Assembly (NCBI RefSeq): GCF_001509485.1 | Contig: NZ_LLZI01000248.1 | Span: 1 to 42,216, forward strand | Reading direction: 5' to 3' | Length of the DNA stretch: 42,216 nt | DNA from: Streptomyces sp. NRRL F-4489 | GTDB taxonomy: Bacteria; Actinomycetota; Actinomycetes; Streptomycetales; Streptomycetaceae | Shown here: positions 24,961 through 33,234 of the stretch, one piece after another | Layout of the letters: each line of letters opens with the position of its first letter | How positions within the stretch are numbered: the stretch's first letter is position 1 | Notes under the pieces: generated by a model | Databases searched by the model: none | Told to the model about the DNA's origin: nothing | The model's input: only the letters and a program-made list of their open reading frames with translations | Program-made: the position numbers and the translations under genes

Positions 24961-24996
24961 CTTCCACTTCACCGAGTAACTCTCGTATGGTGGAAG
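24961..24996 (+). promoter_or_regulatory. composite palindrome overlapping the malic enzyme promoter
   Basis: CTTCCAC (24961-24967) and GTGGAAG (24990-24996) flank the central palindrome GAGTAACTC (24974-24982). The same segment contains TTCCAC-N18-TATGGT, a plausible -35/-10 pair. A regulator bound here would occlude the polymerase. Confidence 0.5.
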
Positions 24997-25132
24997 AGTC
25001 TTTCCGAAATTCGTAGCTGGTTACCGTGTACCGGCTGGTAGGTGGGACGATCGAACAACGCGCTCCGGCTCGGGCACCCCTGAGTACCGGGGCCGCCCAG
25101 AGAGAAACCAGGGAAAGCAGAGGAAGTCGGCC

Positions 25133-26566
25133 ATGGCAACGGCGCCTAGCGTCTCGTATTCGATGACGGTGCGACTGGAAGTTCCCGCGAGCGGCACCGC
25201 CGTCAGCCAGCTCACCACGGCCGTGGAGTCCTCCGGCGGGTCGGTCACCGGCCTCGACGTGACCGCGTCCGGCCACGAGAAACTCCGGATCGACGTCACG
25301 ATCGCCGCCACCTCCACCGACCACGCCCAGGAGATCGTCGCCAAGCTGCGCGGCATCGAGGGCGTCACGCTCGGCAAGGTCTCCGACCGGACCTTCCTGA
25401 TGCACCTCGGCGGCAAGATCGAGATGTCGTCCAAGCACCCGATCCGCAACCGCGACGACCTGTCGATGGTCTACACCCCCGGCGTCGCCCGGGTCTGCCA
25501 GGCCATCGCCGACAACCCCGAGGACGCCCGCCGCCTGACCATCAAGCGCAACAGCGTCGCGGTGGTCACCGACGGCTCCGCCGTCCTCGGCCTCGGCAAC
25601 ATCGGCCCCAAGGCCGCCCTGCCCGTCATGGAGGGCAAGGCGGCCCTCTTCAAGCGGTTCGCGGGCATCGACGCCTGGCCGATCTGCCTGGACACGCAGG
25701 ACACCGACGCCATCGTGGAGATCGTCAAGGCCATCGCCCCCGGCTTCGCGGGCATCAACCTCGAGGACATCTCCGCGCCCCGCTGCTTCGAGATCGAGGC
25801 CCGGCTGCGCGAGGCCCTGGACATCCCGGTCTTCCACGACGACCAGCACGGCACCGCCATCGTGGTGCTCGCCGCGCTCACCAACGCGCTGCGCGTGGTC
25901 GGCAAGAAGATCGGCGACGTCCGGGTCGTGATGTCCGGCGCCGGCGCCGCCGGCACCGCCATCCTCAAGCTGCTGCTGGCCGCCGGCGTCGGGCACGCGG
26001 TGGTCGCCGACATCCACGGCGTGGTGCACGCCGGCCGCGCCGACCTCGTCGACGCCGACCCCGACTCCGCGCTGCGCTGGATCGCCGACAACACCAACCC
26101 CGAGGGCGTCACCGGCACCCTCAAGGAGGCCGTGGTCGGCGCCGACGTCTTCATCGGCGTCTCCGCGCCCAACGTCCTCGACGGCGACGACGTGGCCAAG
26201 ATGGCCGACGGCGCGATCGTCTTCGCGCTGGCCAACCCCGACCCGGAGGTCGACCCGGCGCTGGCCCGTCAGACCGCCGCCGTCGTGGCCACCGGCCGCT
26301 CCGACTTCCCCAACCAGATCAACAACGTCCTGGTCTTCCCCGGCGTCTTCCGCGGCCTGCTGGACGCCGCGTCGCGTACGGTGAACACCGAGATGATGCT
26401 GGCCGCCGCCCGCGCGCTCGCCGACGTCGTGCTGGACGACGAGCTCAACGCGAACTACATCATCCCCAGCGTCTTCAACGAGAAGGTCGCGGGCGCGGTG
26501 GCCGGCGCGGTACGGGACGCGGCCAAGGCCGCCGGCGAGGCTGTGACGGCCGCCACGGGCGTCTGA
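25133..26566 (+). CDS. NAD(P)-dependent malic enzyme with N-terminal ACT domain
   Basis: A 477-residue enzyme that decarboxylates malate to pyruvate, linking the TCA cycle to glycolysis and lipid synthesis. Residues about 8-85 form an ACT domain, an amino-acid sensing fold that suggests allosteric control. The catalytic part has the tyrosine Y114 in SMVYTPGVA, the lysine K169 in MEGKAALF, metal-binding E211/D212 in NLEDISAP and the DDQHGTA segment. The dinucleotide fold is at GAGAAGTAI. Cofactor preference (NAD or NADP) cannot be read with certainty. The ATG at 25133 has GAGGAAG about eight bases upstream. The gene stands alone with a palindrome-rich promoter and precedes hupA. Confidence 0.93.
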   Translation: MATAPSVSYSMTVRLEVPASGTAVSQLTTAVESSGGSVTGLDVTASGHEKLRIDVTIAATSTDHAQEIVAKLRGIEGVTLGKVSDRTFLMHLGGKIEMSSKHPIRNRDDLSMVYTPGVARVCQAIADNPEDARRLTIKRNSVAVVTDGSAVLGLGNIGPKAALPVMEGKAALFKRFAGIDAWPICLDTQDTDAIVEIVKAIAPGFAGINLEDISAPRCFEIEARLREALDIPVFHDDQHGTAIVVLAALTNALRVVGKKIGDVRVVMSGAGAAGTAILKLLLAAGVGHAVVADIHGVVHAGRADLVDADPDSALRWIADNTNPEGVTGTLKEAVVGADVFIGVSAPNVLDGDDVAKMADGAIVFALANPDPEVDPALARQTAAVVATGRSDFPNQINNVLVFPGVFRGLLDAASRTVNTEMMLAAARALADVVLDDELNANYIIPSVFNEKVAGAVAGAVRDAAKAAGEAVTAATGV

Positions 26567-26597
26567 GACGGCGCGTCGCGGATCTGGCCTCCACCGG

Positions 26598-26614
26598 GCC
26601 ACCCATAGGGTGGC
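26598..26614 (+). terminator. small hairpin after malic enzyme
   Basis: A perfect GCCACCC-ATA-GGGTGGC hairpin 31 bases past the stop, with no T-run. It is a probable terminator of the type common in actinomycetes. Confidence 0.5.
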
Positions 26615-26638
26615 GGGTGACCCTCCAGGGGTGCCGGA

Positions 26639-26705
26639 TTGGCTTTACCGCCGCAGGTGGGGGCAGGATGCGTAGTCGGGCGCGAGGGTCTGGCATCGCA
26701 GACCC
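26639..26705 (+). promoter_or_regulatory. candidate hupA promoter and leader hairpin
   Basis: TTGGCT (26639-26644) and CAGGAT (26664-26669) are 19 bases apart. The transcript would have a leader of about 140 bases that begins with a perfect hairpin, GGGTCTG-N6-CAGACCC (26686-26705). Confidence 0.4.
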
Positions 26706-26815
26706 GGGTCCGGAGACTGTCCGAGGGCCCTGGCAGCATCGGCTTCGCTGACCCCAAATGTGCGGCTCCGCCGCGTGGCCCGCCGCATTGGCAAGAAGAA
26801 CACGGGAGTACATAC

Positions 26816-27097
26816 ATGAACCGCAGTGAGCTGGTGGCCGCACTGGCCGATCGCGCCGAGGTGACCCGCAAGGACGCCGACGCCGTTCTGGCCGCGCTCG
26901 CCGAGACCGTCGGCGAGGTCGTCGCCAAGGGCGACGAGAAGGTCACCATCCCCGGCTTCCTGACCTTCGAGCGCACCCACCGTGCCGCTCGCACCGCGCG
27001 GAACCCGCAGACCGGTGAGCCGATCCAGATCGCGGCCGGCTACAGCGTGAAGGTCTCCGCGGGCTCGAAGCTCAAGGAAGCCGCCAAGGGCAAGTAA
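26816..27097 (+). CDS. hupA: nucleoid protein HU (HupA type)
   Basis: A 93-residue histone-like protein that bends and compacts DNA as a dimer. The typical HU pattern is complete: MNRSELVAALADRAEV, DADAVLAALAETV, VTIPGFLTFERTHRAARTARNPQTGEPIQIAA, and the arm with the conserved R-NPQTGE-I segment. It lacks the long Lys/Ala-rich tail of the second streptomycete HU (HupS), so it is the short vegetative form. The ATG at 26816 has GGGAG seven bases upstream. It is followed by a strong terminator. Confidence 0.96.
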   Translation: MNRSELVAALADRAEVTRKDADAVLAALAETVGEVVAKGDEKVTIPGFLTFERTHRAARTARNPQTGEPIQIAAGYSVKVSAGSKLKEAAKGK

Positions 27098-27117
27098 GGC
27101 CCTTCCCACGGCATAGC

Positions 27118-27152
27118 GGGCGGCCACCCTTCCCGAGGGTGGCCGCCCTCTC
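27118..27152 (+). terminator. hupA terminator
   Basis: A perfect 12-bp stem (GGGCGGCCACCC / GGGTGGCCGCCC, arms 27118-27129 and 27137-27148) with a 7-base loop and a TCTCGT tail, 21 bases past the stop. Confidence 0.85.
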
Positions 27153-27246
27153 GTATGCCCGCCTGCGCCCGGTCCAGGGCCGCGCGCGGGTTTCGTACGG
27201 GGCCGGGCCGCGCGAGGCACGGCCCCGCGCCCCGTCCGGGTACGGC

Positions 27247-27291
27247 GAAGGCGCCGCCGGCCGGAGCGGATCGCGGCCGTGCGGCGCCTTC
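27247..27291 (-). terminator. hairpin downstream of murA
   Basis: An 11-bp perfect inverted repeat (GAAGGCGCCGC / GCGGCGCCTTC) with an inner CGGCCG pair, 40 bases beyond the murA stop. It is symmetrical and could act in both directions between the convergent hupA and murA. Confidence 0.65.
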
Positions 27292-27330
27292 TGAGGCCCG
27301 GTGAGCGCCCCTGTGGCGGGGCGGCGGGGG

Positions 27331-28677
27331 TCAGCCCCGCGGGTTGCCGTTCGGCAGCTCCACCTTCGCGCCCAGCTCCACGAGCTTCTCCATGAAGTTC
27401 TCGTAGCCGCGGTTGATCAGGTCGATGCCGTGCACCCGGGACGTGCCCTGCGCGGCCAGCGCCGCGATCAGGTACGAGAAGCCGCCGCGCAGGTCGGGGA
27501 TGACCAGGTCGGCGCCCTGGAGGCGGGTGGGGCCGGAGACGACCGCGGAGTGCAGGAAGTTGCGCTGGCCGAAGCGGCAGGCCGAACCGCCCAGGCACTC
27601 GCGGTAGAGCTGGATGTGCGCGCCCATCTGGTTGAGCGCGGACGTGAAGCCCAGCCGGGACTCGTAGACCGTCTCGTGGACGATCGACAGGCCCGACGCC
27701 TGGGTCAGCGCCACCACCAGGGGCTGCTGCCAGTCGGTCTGGAAACCGGGGTGGACGTCGGTCTCCAGGGCGATGGCGTTGAGCGAGCCGCCCGGGTGCC
27801 AGAAGCGGATGCCCTCGTCGTCCACCTCGAAGGCGCCGCCGACCTTCCGGAAGGTGTTCAGGAACGTCATCATCGAGCGCTGCTGGGCGCCCCGGACGTA
27901 GATGTTGCCCTCGGTGGCCAGCGCCGCGGACGCCCAGGAGGCGGCCTCCAGGCGGTCCGGGAGGGCCCGGTGGGTGTAGCCGTCGAGCTTGTCGACACCG
28001 GTGATCCGGATCGTCCGGTCGGTGTCCATGGAGATGATCGCGCCCATCTTCTGCAGCACGCAGATCAGGTCCTCGATCTCCGGCTCGACCGCGGCGTTCG
28101 ACAGCTCGGTGACGCCCTCGGCCAGGACCGCGGTGAGCAGCACCTGCTCGGTCGAGCCGACCGACGGGTACGGCAGCCGGATCTTGGTGCCGCGCAGCCC
28201 GCGCGGGGCCTCCAGATACTGGCCGTCGTCGCGCTTCTCGATCCTCGCGCCGAACTGGCGCAGCACGTCGAAGTGGAAGTCCACCGGCCGGCCGCCGATG
28301 TCGCAGCCGCCCAGGCCCGGGATGAAGGCGTGGCCCAGCCGGTGCAGCAGCGGGCCGCAGAACAGGATCGGGATCCGCGAGGAGCCGGCGTGCGCGTCGA
28401 TGTCCGCGACGTTGGCGCTCTCCACGTGCGACGGGTCGAGGACCAGCTCGCCCGGCTCGTCACCGGGGCGGACCGTGACGCCGTGCAGCTGGAGCAGCCC
28501 GCGCACCACGCGCACGTCCCGGATGTCGGGGACGTTGCGCAGCCGGCTCGGACCGCTGCCGAGCAGGGCGGCGACCATGGCCTTGGGGACGAGGTTCTTC
28601 GCGCCGCGAACCCGGATCTCACCCTCCAGCGGGGTGCCGCCGTGGACAAGCAGTACGTCGTCAGTAGAGACGGTCAT
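27331..28677 (-). CDS. murA: UDP-N-acetylglucosamine 1-carboxyvinyltransferase
   Basis: A 448-residue enzyme of the EPSP synthase fold. It transfers enolpyruvate from PEP to UDP-GlcNAc, the first committed step of peptidoglycan synthesis. The active-site cysteine targeted by fosfomycin is retained: C125 in GGCDIGGRPVD. Other hallmarks are VRGAKN near the N-terminus, YPSVGSTEQVL, DRLEAASW, and the C-terminal DLRGGFSYLIAALAAQGTS and GYENFMEKL. I chose the ATG at 28677 (MTVSTDDVLLVHGG) because it gives the normal family length. An in-frame start at 28710 would add eleven residues. The gene lies convergent to hupA and divergent from yqgE. Confidence 0.96.
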   Translation of the reverse strand: MTVSTDDVLLVHGGTPLEGEIRVRGAKNLVPKAMVAALLGSGPSRLRNVPDIRDVRVVRGLLQLHGVTVRPGDEPGELVLDPSHVESANVADIDAHAGSSRIPILFCGPLLHRLGHAFIPGLGGCDIGGRPVDFHFDVLRQFGARIEKRDDGQYLEAPRGLRGTKIRLPYPSVGSTEQVLLTAVLAEGVTELSNAAVEPEIEDLICVLQKMGAIISMDTDRTIRITGVDKLDGYTHRALPDRLEAASWASAALATEGNIYVRGAQQRSMMTFLNTFRKVGGAFEVDDEGIRFWHPGGSLNAIALETDVHPGFQTDWQQPLVVALTQASGLSIVHETVYESRLGFTSALNQMGAHIQLYRECLGGSACRFGQRNFLHSAVVSGPTRLQGADLVIPDLRGGFSYLIAALAAQGTSRVHGIDLINRGYENFMEKLVELGAKVELPNGNPRG

Positions 28678-28970
28678 GGATCTCGCGTTCCTGGAGTCGG
28701 TCTGGGCCACGAGAAATGGTAAGGGCGTCCGAGGGGGTGCCCGTGGCGGCGCCCCTGGTAGGGCCGTGTAATGGCTTTGTCACAACACGCTGCGCTACGG
28801 CCCCCCTTTGATTCGTAATCGCTGTTTGTGAGGCTTGTGCCGGATGTTCCGGATGCGGCATACGGGAGGCCGGGCGTGCGCCGGGGGCTGCCGCCGTACG
28901 CCCGCCCTGTTCACCCGGCGGACCGGACGCCGACTCCCCCTTCCGGGCGGAAGTGCGGGATCATGTGGCC

Positions 28971-29615
28971 ATGACCGAGGTGTCCTCGCTCACAGGGCGG
29001 CTGCTCGTCGCCACCCCCGCGCTCGCCGACCCGAACTTCGACCGCGCGGTGGTCCTCCTGCTCGACCACGACGAGGAGGGTTCCCTCGGCGTGATCCTGA
29101 ACCGCCCCACCCCGGTGGGCGTCGCCGACATCCTCGCCCCCTGGGCCGGGCTGACCGGGGAGCCGGGCGTGGTCTTCCAGGGCGGGCCGGTCTCGCTGGA
29201 CTCCGCGCTCGGCGTGGCCGTGGTGCCCGGCGGGGCGGCCGGCGGCGACGGGCCGCCCGCGGCCGGCGGCGGGGCGCCCGGCGCGGACGCCGCGGCGGTG
29301 GACGGCACCGGCCCCGGGGACGAGCCGCTGGGCTGGCGCCGGGTGCACGGCGCGATCGGCCTGGTGGACCTGGAGGCCCCGCCGGAGCTGCTCGCCGCGG
29401 TCCTGGGCAGCCTGCGGATCTTCGCCGGGTACGCCGGCTGGGGGCCCGGCCAGCTGGAGGACGAGCTGGTGGAGGGCGCCTGGTACGTCGTCGAGTCCGA
29501 GCCGGGGGACGTCTCCTCGCCCGATCCGGAGCGGCTGTGGCGGTCGGTGCTGCGCCGGCAGCGGAACGAGCTGGCGATGGTGGCCACGTATCCGGACGAT
29601 CCGTCGCTGAACTGA
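28971..29615 (+). CDS. YqgE/AlgH family protein
   Basis: A 214-residue member of the UPF0301 family. The conserved segments are LTGRLLVATPALADPNFDRAVVLLLDHDEEGSLGVILNRPT, VFQGGPVSLDSALGV, IFAGYAGWGPGQLEDEL and GAWYVVES. The biochemical function of the family is not settled. A Gly/Ala/Pro-rich insert of about 35 residues (around 85-125) interrupts the fold between two conserved blocks, making the protein longer than usual. The ATG at 28971 gives the normal start MTEVSSLTG; an in-frame GTG 18 bases earlier is less likely. The 293-base gap to murA must hold both promoters. In it I see a CCGGA-TGT-TCCGG hairpin and an AT-richer stretch at about 28770-28840. Confidence 0.92.
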   Translation: MTEVSSLTGRLLVATPALADPNFDRAVVLLLDHDEEGSLGVILNRPTPVGVADILAPWAGLTGEPGVVFQGGPVSLDSALGVAVVPGGAAGGDGPPAAGGGAPGADAAAVDGTGPGDEPLGWRRVHGAIGLVDLEAPPELLAAVLGSLRIFAGYAGWGPGQLEDELVEGAWYVVESEPGDVSSPDPERLWRSVLRRQRNELAMVATYPDDPSLN

Positions 29616-29840
29616 GTCGGGGCGGTCGGCGCCCCGGGGCGCGGGACGGGTGGTGCGCGCCGGGTGGTGCGCCCGGGCGTTCGCCGGGCTTTTTGTGACG
29701 GCTTCGTCATGGGGAAGTGTCAGACCCCGTCGCTATCGTTCGCAGTGCCAGGAACGGTGCGCGGACGCTCCGCCGGCTCGGCCTCCCCTGCCCCGGGGAG
29801 CCCCGGTCGCGGCCGCGCCGGACGGACGGGGGAGAGCACC

Positions 29841-30545
29841 ATGCACAGGCCGAGCGTGCCCGGGGATCTGGACGCCCCGGAGCAGGTGTGGGCGCGGGCC
29901 GCGACGCTGGCGGTGGCCGCCGCGGCCATGGACGACGGCGACGAGTACTCCTTCGGCCCGCACGGCCTCCAGTGCTGGAACGCCGGCGGCGCGTACTGGT
30001 GGCGCCTGCGCCTCTACGACGGCGGCCGCGCCCTGCTCTGCGGCCAGGACTCCGACGGCAGCTACACCCACAGCGGCGACAAACCGGTCGACTTCCTGGC
30101 CGGCGGCCCCGACTGGCTCCCCTGGGAGCGGCTGCGCGAGGACGCCGAGGGCAACCTCCTCGGCTTCGCCTACTGGTACGAGCACGGCGCCTGGGCCCGC
30201 GCCCCGTATCCCGCGGGGCTGCCCGATGACGGCCTGGGGATGGCGATGGGCTGGGCCGCGCCCGGTGCCGCCGCGGTCCGGGAGATCACCGAGCACCTCG
30301 TGGCCCGCACCGAGACCGAGGTCCATCCGGCGGCGACGGTCCGGGCGTTCATCGCGGCCGCCGCGGCCCGCACGGTCCGCGCCCGCGACGTCTCCGCGCT
30401 CCTGGACGCGGTCTGCGGCCCGGACTGCTGGTACGAGGTCCGCCCGGAGGCCGCGCTGGCCTTCGCCGCCGAGCTGGGGCTGACGGCGGGGGAGCGGGAG
30501 CGTGGCACGCGGCGGGAGCGGGGCGGGGTGCCGGTGGGGTCGTAG
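29841..30545 (+). CDS. hypothetical protein, Trp/Tyr-rich
   Basis: A 234-residue protein that I do not recognise. The first half has many aromatic residues in a repetitive style (CWNAGGAYWWRLRLYDGGRALLCG, WLPWERL, FAYWYEHGAW), which suggests a small beta-rich domain. The second half is helical and Ala/Arg-rich, with two cysteines in AVCGPDCW. There is no signal peptide or membrane helix. The ATG at 29841 has GGGGGAG six bases upstream. An in-frame GTG-led extension to 29664 exists but has atypical composition. It stands alone, convergent to a LysR gene. Codon use looks native. Confidence 0.8.
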   Translation: MHRPSVPGDLDAPEQVWARAATLAVAAAAMDDGDEYSFGPHGLQCWNAGGAYWWRLRLYDGGRALLCGQDSDGSYTHSGDKPVDFLAGGPDWLPWERLREDAEGNLLGFAYWYEHGAWARAPYPAGLPDDGLGMAMGWAAPGAAAVREITEHLVARTETEVHPAATVRAFIAAAAARTVRARDVSALLDAVCGPDCWYEVRPEAALAFAAELGLTAGERERGTRRERGGVPVGS

Positions 30546-30606
30546 CGGAGGTGCCGCGCGGCCCGGGTGGGGCCGACCGGCTTGCCGGGACCGCTTCCCG
30601 CCGTCG

Positions 30607-31590
30607 TCAGGGCCGGGGCCGGGCGGTGGCCAGGGCGAGGAAGTGCGCGGCGAGCGGGTGGGCGTCGCGGGCCGGCAGCGCGAGGCGGACGGGCACCGGC
30701 GGGGCGTTCTTCAGCCGGACGTAGCGGATGCCCGGGTGCGGATGGCGGGCGGCGACTGCCTCCGTCGTCACCCCGACGCCGTGGCCGGCCGCGACCGCCT
30801 CCAGCCACTCGTCGACGTTGCCCGCGGTGCAGGCCGGCCGGGGGCGGCGATCGGCGGGCCACAGGTCGGGGCGGGTGGTGCCGGTGACGGTGTTGACCAC
30901 CAGCGGCAGCTCCGCCAGCTCGGCCCAGTCCAGCACCCGCCGGCGGGCCAGCGCCTCCGGGGCGGCGGTCCGCGGTACGGCGGCGACCCGCGGCTCCCGG
31001 AGCAGCGGCACGGTGCGCAGCCCGGCGTCCGCCGGTACCTCGCCGCGCACCACCGCCACGTCCGACTCCCCGGTCTCCAGTCCGGCCAGCGGCGCGTCCC
31101 GGCGGACCAGCCGCACCCCGGCCCCGGTCGCCGCCTCGAAGTCCGCGATCAGCGCCCGGCAGGCGGCCGGCAGCAGCGAGGTGAAGCCCAGCCGCAGCAG
31201 CGCCGGACCGGCCGGGGAGCGCAGCGCGGCGGTGAGCCGGGGCAGCAGCGGCGCGAGGTCGGCGTACAGGCGGCGTCCGGCGTCGGTCAGCGCGACCCGG
31301 CGGGTGGTCCGCTCCAGCAGCCGGACGCCGAGCGCGCCCTCCAGGGCCCGGACGGCGCGGGTCAGCGCGGGCTGGCCGGTCCGCAGCCGGGCGGCGGCGT
31401 GGGTGAAGCTGAGGTCCTCGGCGACGGCCAGGAATCCCCGCAGCTGCCGCAGCTCGACGCCGTCGAGCACGGGGTCGGCGAGCGGGTCGGGGAGGTCGCG
31501 GCCATGGCTCGCTCCGGCCGCGTACCCGGCCCCGCCGCCGTGGTCCCCCTGGCCGCCGCCGCTCTCCCGGATACCGCCTCCGCCATTCAT
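30607..31590 (-). CDS. LysR family transcriptional regulator
   Basis: A 327-residue regulator. The winged helix is at about residues 46-105 (VELRQLRGFLAVAEDLSFTHAAARLRTGQPALTRAVRALEGALGVRLLERTTRRV), followed by the effector-binding domain. The first 45 residues are a Gly-rich, low-complexity extension. A GTG just before the helix-turn-helix (VLDGVELRQL) is a possible alternative start, but no ribosome-binding site precedes it. With the ATG at 31590 a TATGCT box lies eight bases upstream, suggesting a leaderless transcript. It is divergent from an MFS exporter and a perfect palindrome lies over the start region, so autorepression and control of the exporter are likely. Confidence 0.88.
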   Translation of the reverse strand: MNGGGGIRESGGGQGDHGGGAGYAAGASHGRDLPDPLADPVLDGVELRQLRGFLAVAEDLSFTHAAARLRTGQPALTRAVRALEGALGVRLLERTTRRVALTDAGRRLYADLAPLLPRLTAALRSPAGPALLRLGFTSLLPAACRALIADFEAATGAGVRLVRRDAPLAGLETGESDVAVVRGEVPADAGLRTVPLLREPRVAAVPRTAAPEALARRRVLDWAELAELPLVVNTVTGTTRPDLWPADRRPRPACTAGNVDEWLEAVAAGHGVGVTTEAVAARHPHPGIRYVRLKNAPPVPVRLALPARDAHPLAAHFLALATARPRP

Positions 31591-31597
31591 GCCGCCC

Positions 31598-31611
31598 GAG
31601 CATAAATGCTC
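31598..31611. promoter_or_regulatory. palindrome over the LysR -10 region
   Basis: GAGCAT-AA-ATGCTC is a perfect 14-base dyad between the divergent LysR and MFS genes. It overlaps the TATGCT box of the LysR gene. Confidence 0.55.
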
Positions 31612-31718
31612 CCCGCCGGCATTTCCGCCGTCATCCGGAGACTGCCTACGTTTCGCCGCGTCGGTCCGCACCGGGACCGGGGACCGCCCCCGGCCCGGAG
31701 GACCAGGGGAGTGGAGCG

Positions 31719-32900
31719 ATGCGGAAGGTGTGGCTGCTGACGCTGGGGGCGTTCACCCTCGGCCTGGACGCCTATGTGATGGCGGGACTGCTGCCGGTGA
31801 TCGCCGCCGACACCGGCACCCGGGTGTCGCTGGCCGGCCAGCTGGTGACGGTCTTCACGCTGGCGTACGCGGTCTGCGCGCCGCTGGTCGCCGGGCTGCT
31901 CGCCGGGGTCCGGCCCCGGCTGCTGATCCTGGCCGCGCTGGCGGTCTTCACCCTCGGCAACGGCCTGACCGCGCTGGCCCCCTCGCTGGGGACCCTGCTC
32001 GCGGCCCGGACCGTCGCGGGCGCCGGCGCCGGGGTGTACTCCGCCCTGTCCACCGCGGCCGCCGCCGCGCTCGTCCCGGAGGAGCGGCGCGGCCGGGCGC
32101 TGGCCCTGGTGATGGGCGGGATGAGCGCCGGCACCGTCCTGGGCGTACCGGTCGGGGTGCTGCTGGCCGAGCACACCGGCTGGCGGGCCACGCTGTGGCT
32201 GGTCACCGGGCTGGGCGCGGTGGCGCTCGGCGGCTTGGCGGCGCTGCTGCCGCAGGTGCCCGCGGGGCCCGCCGTCCCCGTACGGGCCCGGCTGGCCGCG
32301 CTGACCGACCGGGCGGTGGCGCCCGTCGTGGCGGTGTCCTTCCTGGCCGCGGTGGCCAGCCTGGGCCTCTACACCTACCTCGCGCCGGTGCTGGCCGCGG
32401 CCGGCGGCGTCCGCGAGGTCACCCCGTACCTGTGGGCGTGGGGCGCCGGCGGGGTGCTGGGGAGCGTGCTGGCCGGGCCGCTGGTGGACCGCACCGGCCG
32501 GGTCCGGGCGCTGGCCGGCGGGGTGCTGGCGGTCATCGCCGCCGCCCAGGCGCTGCTGCCGGCGCTGGCCGCCGCCTGGCTGCCCGGCGCGGTGGTGGCG
32601 CTGGTGGCCTGGGGCGCGGCCGGCTGGGCGCTCCAGGTGCCGCAGCAGCACCGGCTGCTGGCCGCGAGCGCGCGGCGCGGCACCGTCGCCCTGGCGCTGA
32701 ACAACTCCGCGCTCTACCTGGGCAGCGCGGTGGGCTCCGCGCTCGGCGGCCTGGCGCTGGCGGCCGGCCCGTCCGCGGCGGCGCTGCCCTGGATGGCGGC
32801 GGGGGTCGCGGCCCTGGGGCTGGTGGTGCACGCGGCCGCGGGCCGCCGCTCCCGGCTCGCCGCGCGCGTGAGTACCCTTGGCACCTATGAGCACTCTTGA
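31719..32900 (+). CDS. MFS transporter, drug-efflux (DHA1) type
   Basis: A 393-residue, twelve-helix exporter. The N-terminus (LLTLGAFTLGLDAYVMAGLLPVIAADTGTRVSLAGQLVTVFTLAYAVCAPL) is the classic DHA1 opening with the D/E-containing first helix. The motif C-like segment is GGMSAGTVLGVPVGVLLAEHTGWRATLW. Close relatives include CmlR/AraJ-type chloramphenicol and arabinose exporters, but substrate cannot be inferred. The ATG at 31719 has GGGGAG ten bases upstream. The end overlaps the DUF3039 gene by 14 bases in another frame. Regulation by the divergent LysR protein is likely. Confidence 0.92.
   Translation: MRKVWLLTLGAFTLGLDAYVMAGLLPVIAADTGTRVSLAGQLVTVFTLAYAVCAPLVAGLLAGVRPRLLILAALAVFTLGNGLTALAPSLGTLLAARTVAGAGAGVYSALSTAAAAALVPEERRGRALALVMGGMSAGTVLGVPVGVLLAEHTGWRATLWLVTGLGAVALGGLAALLPQVPAGPAVPVRARLAALTDRAVAPVVAVSFLAAVASLGLYTYLAPVLAAAGGVREVTPYLWAWGAGGVLGSVLAGPLVDRTGRVRALAGGVLAVIAAAQALLPALAAAWLPGAVVALVAWGAAGWALQVPQQHRLLAASARRGTVALALNNSALYLGSAVGSALGGLALAAGPSAAALPWMAAGVAALGLVVHAAAGRRSRLAARVSTLGTYEHS
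32873..32878 (+). promoter_or_regulatory. candidate -10 for a leaderless DUF3039 gene
   Basis: TACCCT ends eight bases before the ATG at 32887, inside the 3' end of the MFS gene, with no ribosome-binding site between. Confidence 0.4.
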
Positions 32901-33171
32901 GCCCGAGCGCGGGGCAGGTACGGGGACCCTCGTAGAGCCGACACCGCAGGTGTCGCACGGCGACGGCGACCACGAGCGCTTCGCCCACTACGTCCAGAAG
33001 GACAAGATCATGGCGAGCGCGCTCGACGGCACCCCCGTCGTGGCGCTCTGCGGGAAGGTGTGGGTACCGGGCCGCGACCCGAAGAAGTACCCGGTCTGCC
33101 CGCTGTGCAAGGAGATCTTCGAGTCCATGGGCGCCGGCGGCGACAAGGACAAGGACGGCGGGAAGAAGTAG
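32887..33171 (+). CDS. DUF3039 protein, probable zinc binder
   Basis: A 94-residue acidic/basic protein of the actinobacterial DUF3039 family. The conserved core is HERFAHYVQKDKIMASALDGTPVVALCGKVWVPGRDPKKYPVCPLCKEIFESM. The cysteine in ALCGK and the CPLC pair, possibly with a histidine, suggest a metal site. The tail is a charged DKDKDGGKK stretch. The ATG at 32887 overlaps the MFS stop codon region by 14 bases. No ribosome-binding site is visible, but a TACCCT box makes an independent leaderless transcript likely. Function unknown. Confidence 0.9.
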   Translation: MSTLEPERGAGTGTLVEPTPQVSHGDGDHERFAHYVQKDKIMASALDGTPVVALCGKVWVPGRDPKKYPVCPLCKEIFESMGAGGDKDKDGGKK

Positions 33172-33182
33172 GCGGGCGGGCG

Positions 33183-33203
33183 ACCGGCCTCCCGTAGGCC
33201 GGT
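33183..33203 (+). terminator. hairpin after DUF3039 gene
   Basis: ACCGGCCT-CCCGT-AGGCCGGT, a perfect 8-bp stem 11 bases after the stop, without a T-run. Confidence 0.55.
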
Positions 33204-33234
33204 ACGCCACCGCCGCCCCCGCGCCGCGGCCCGT

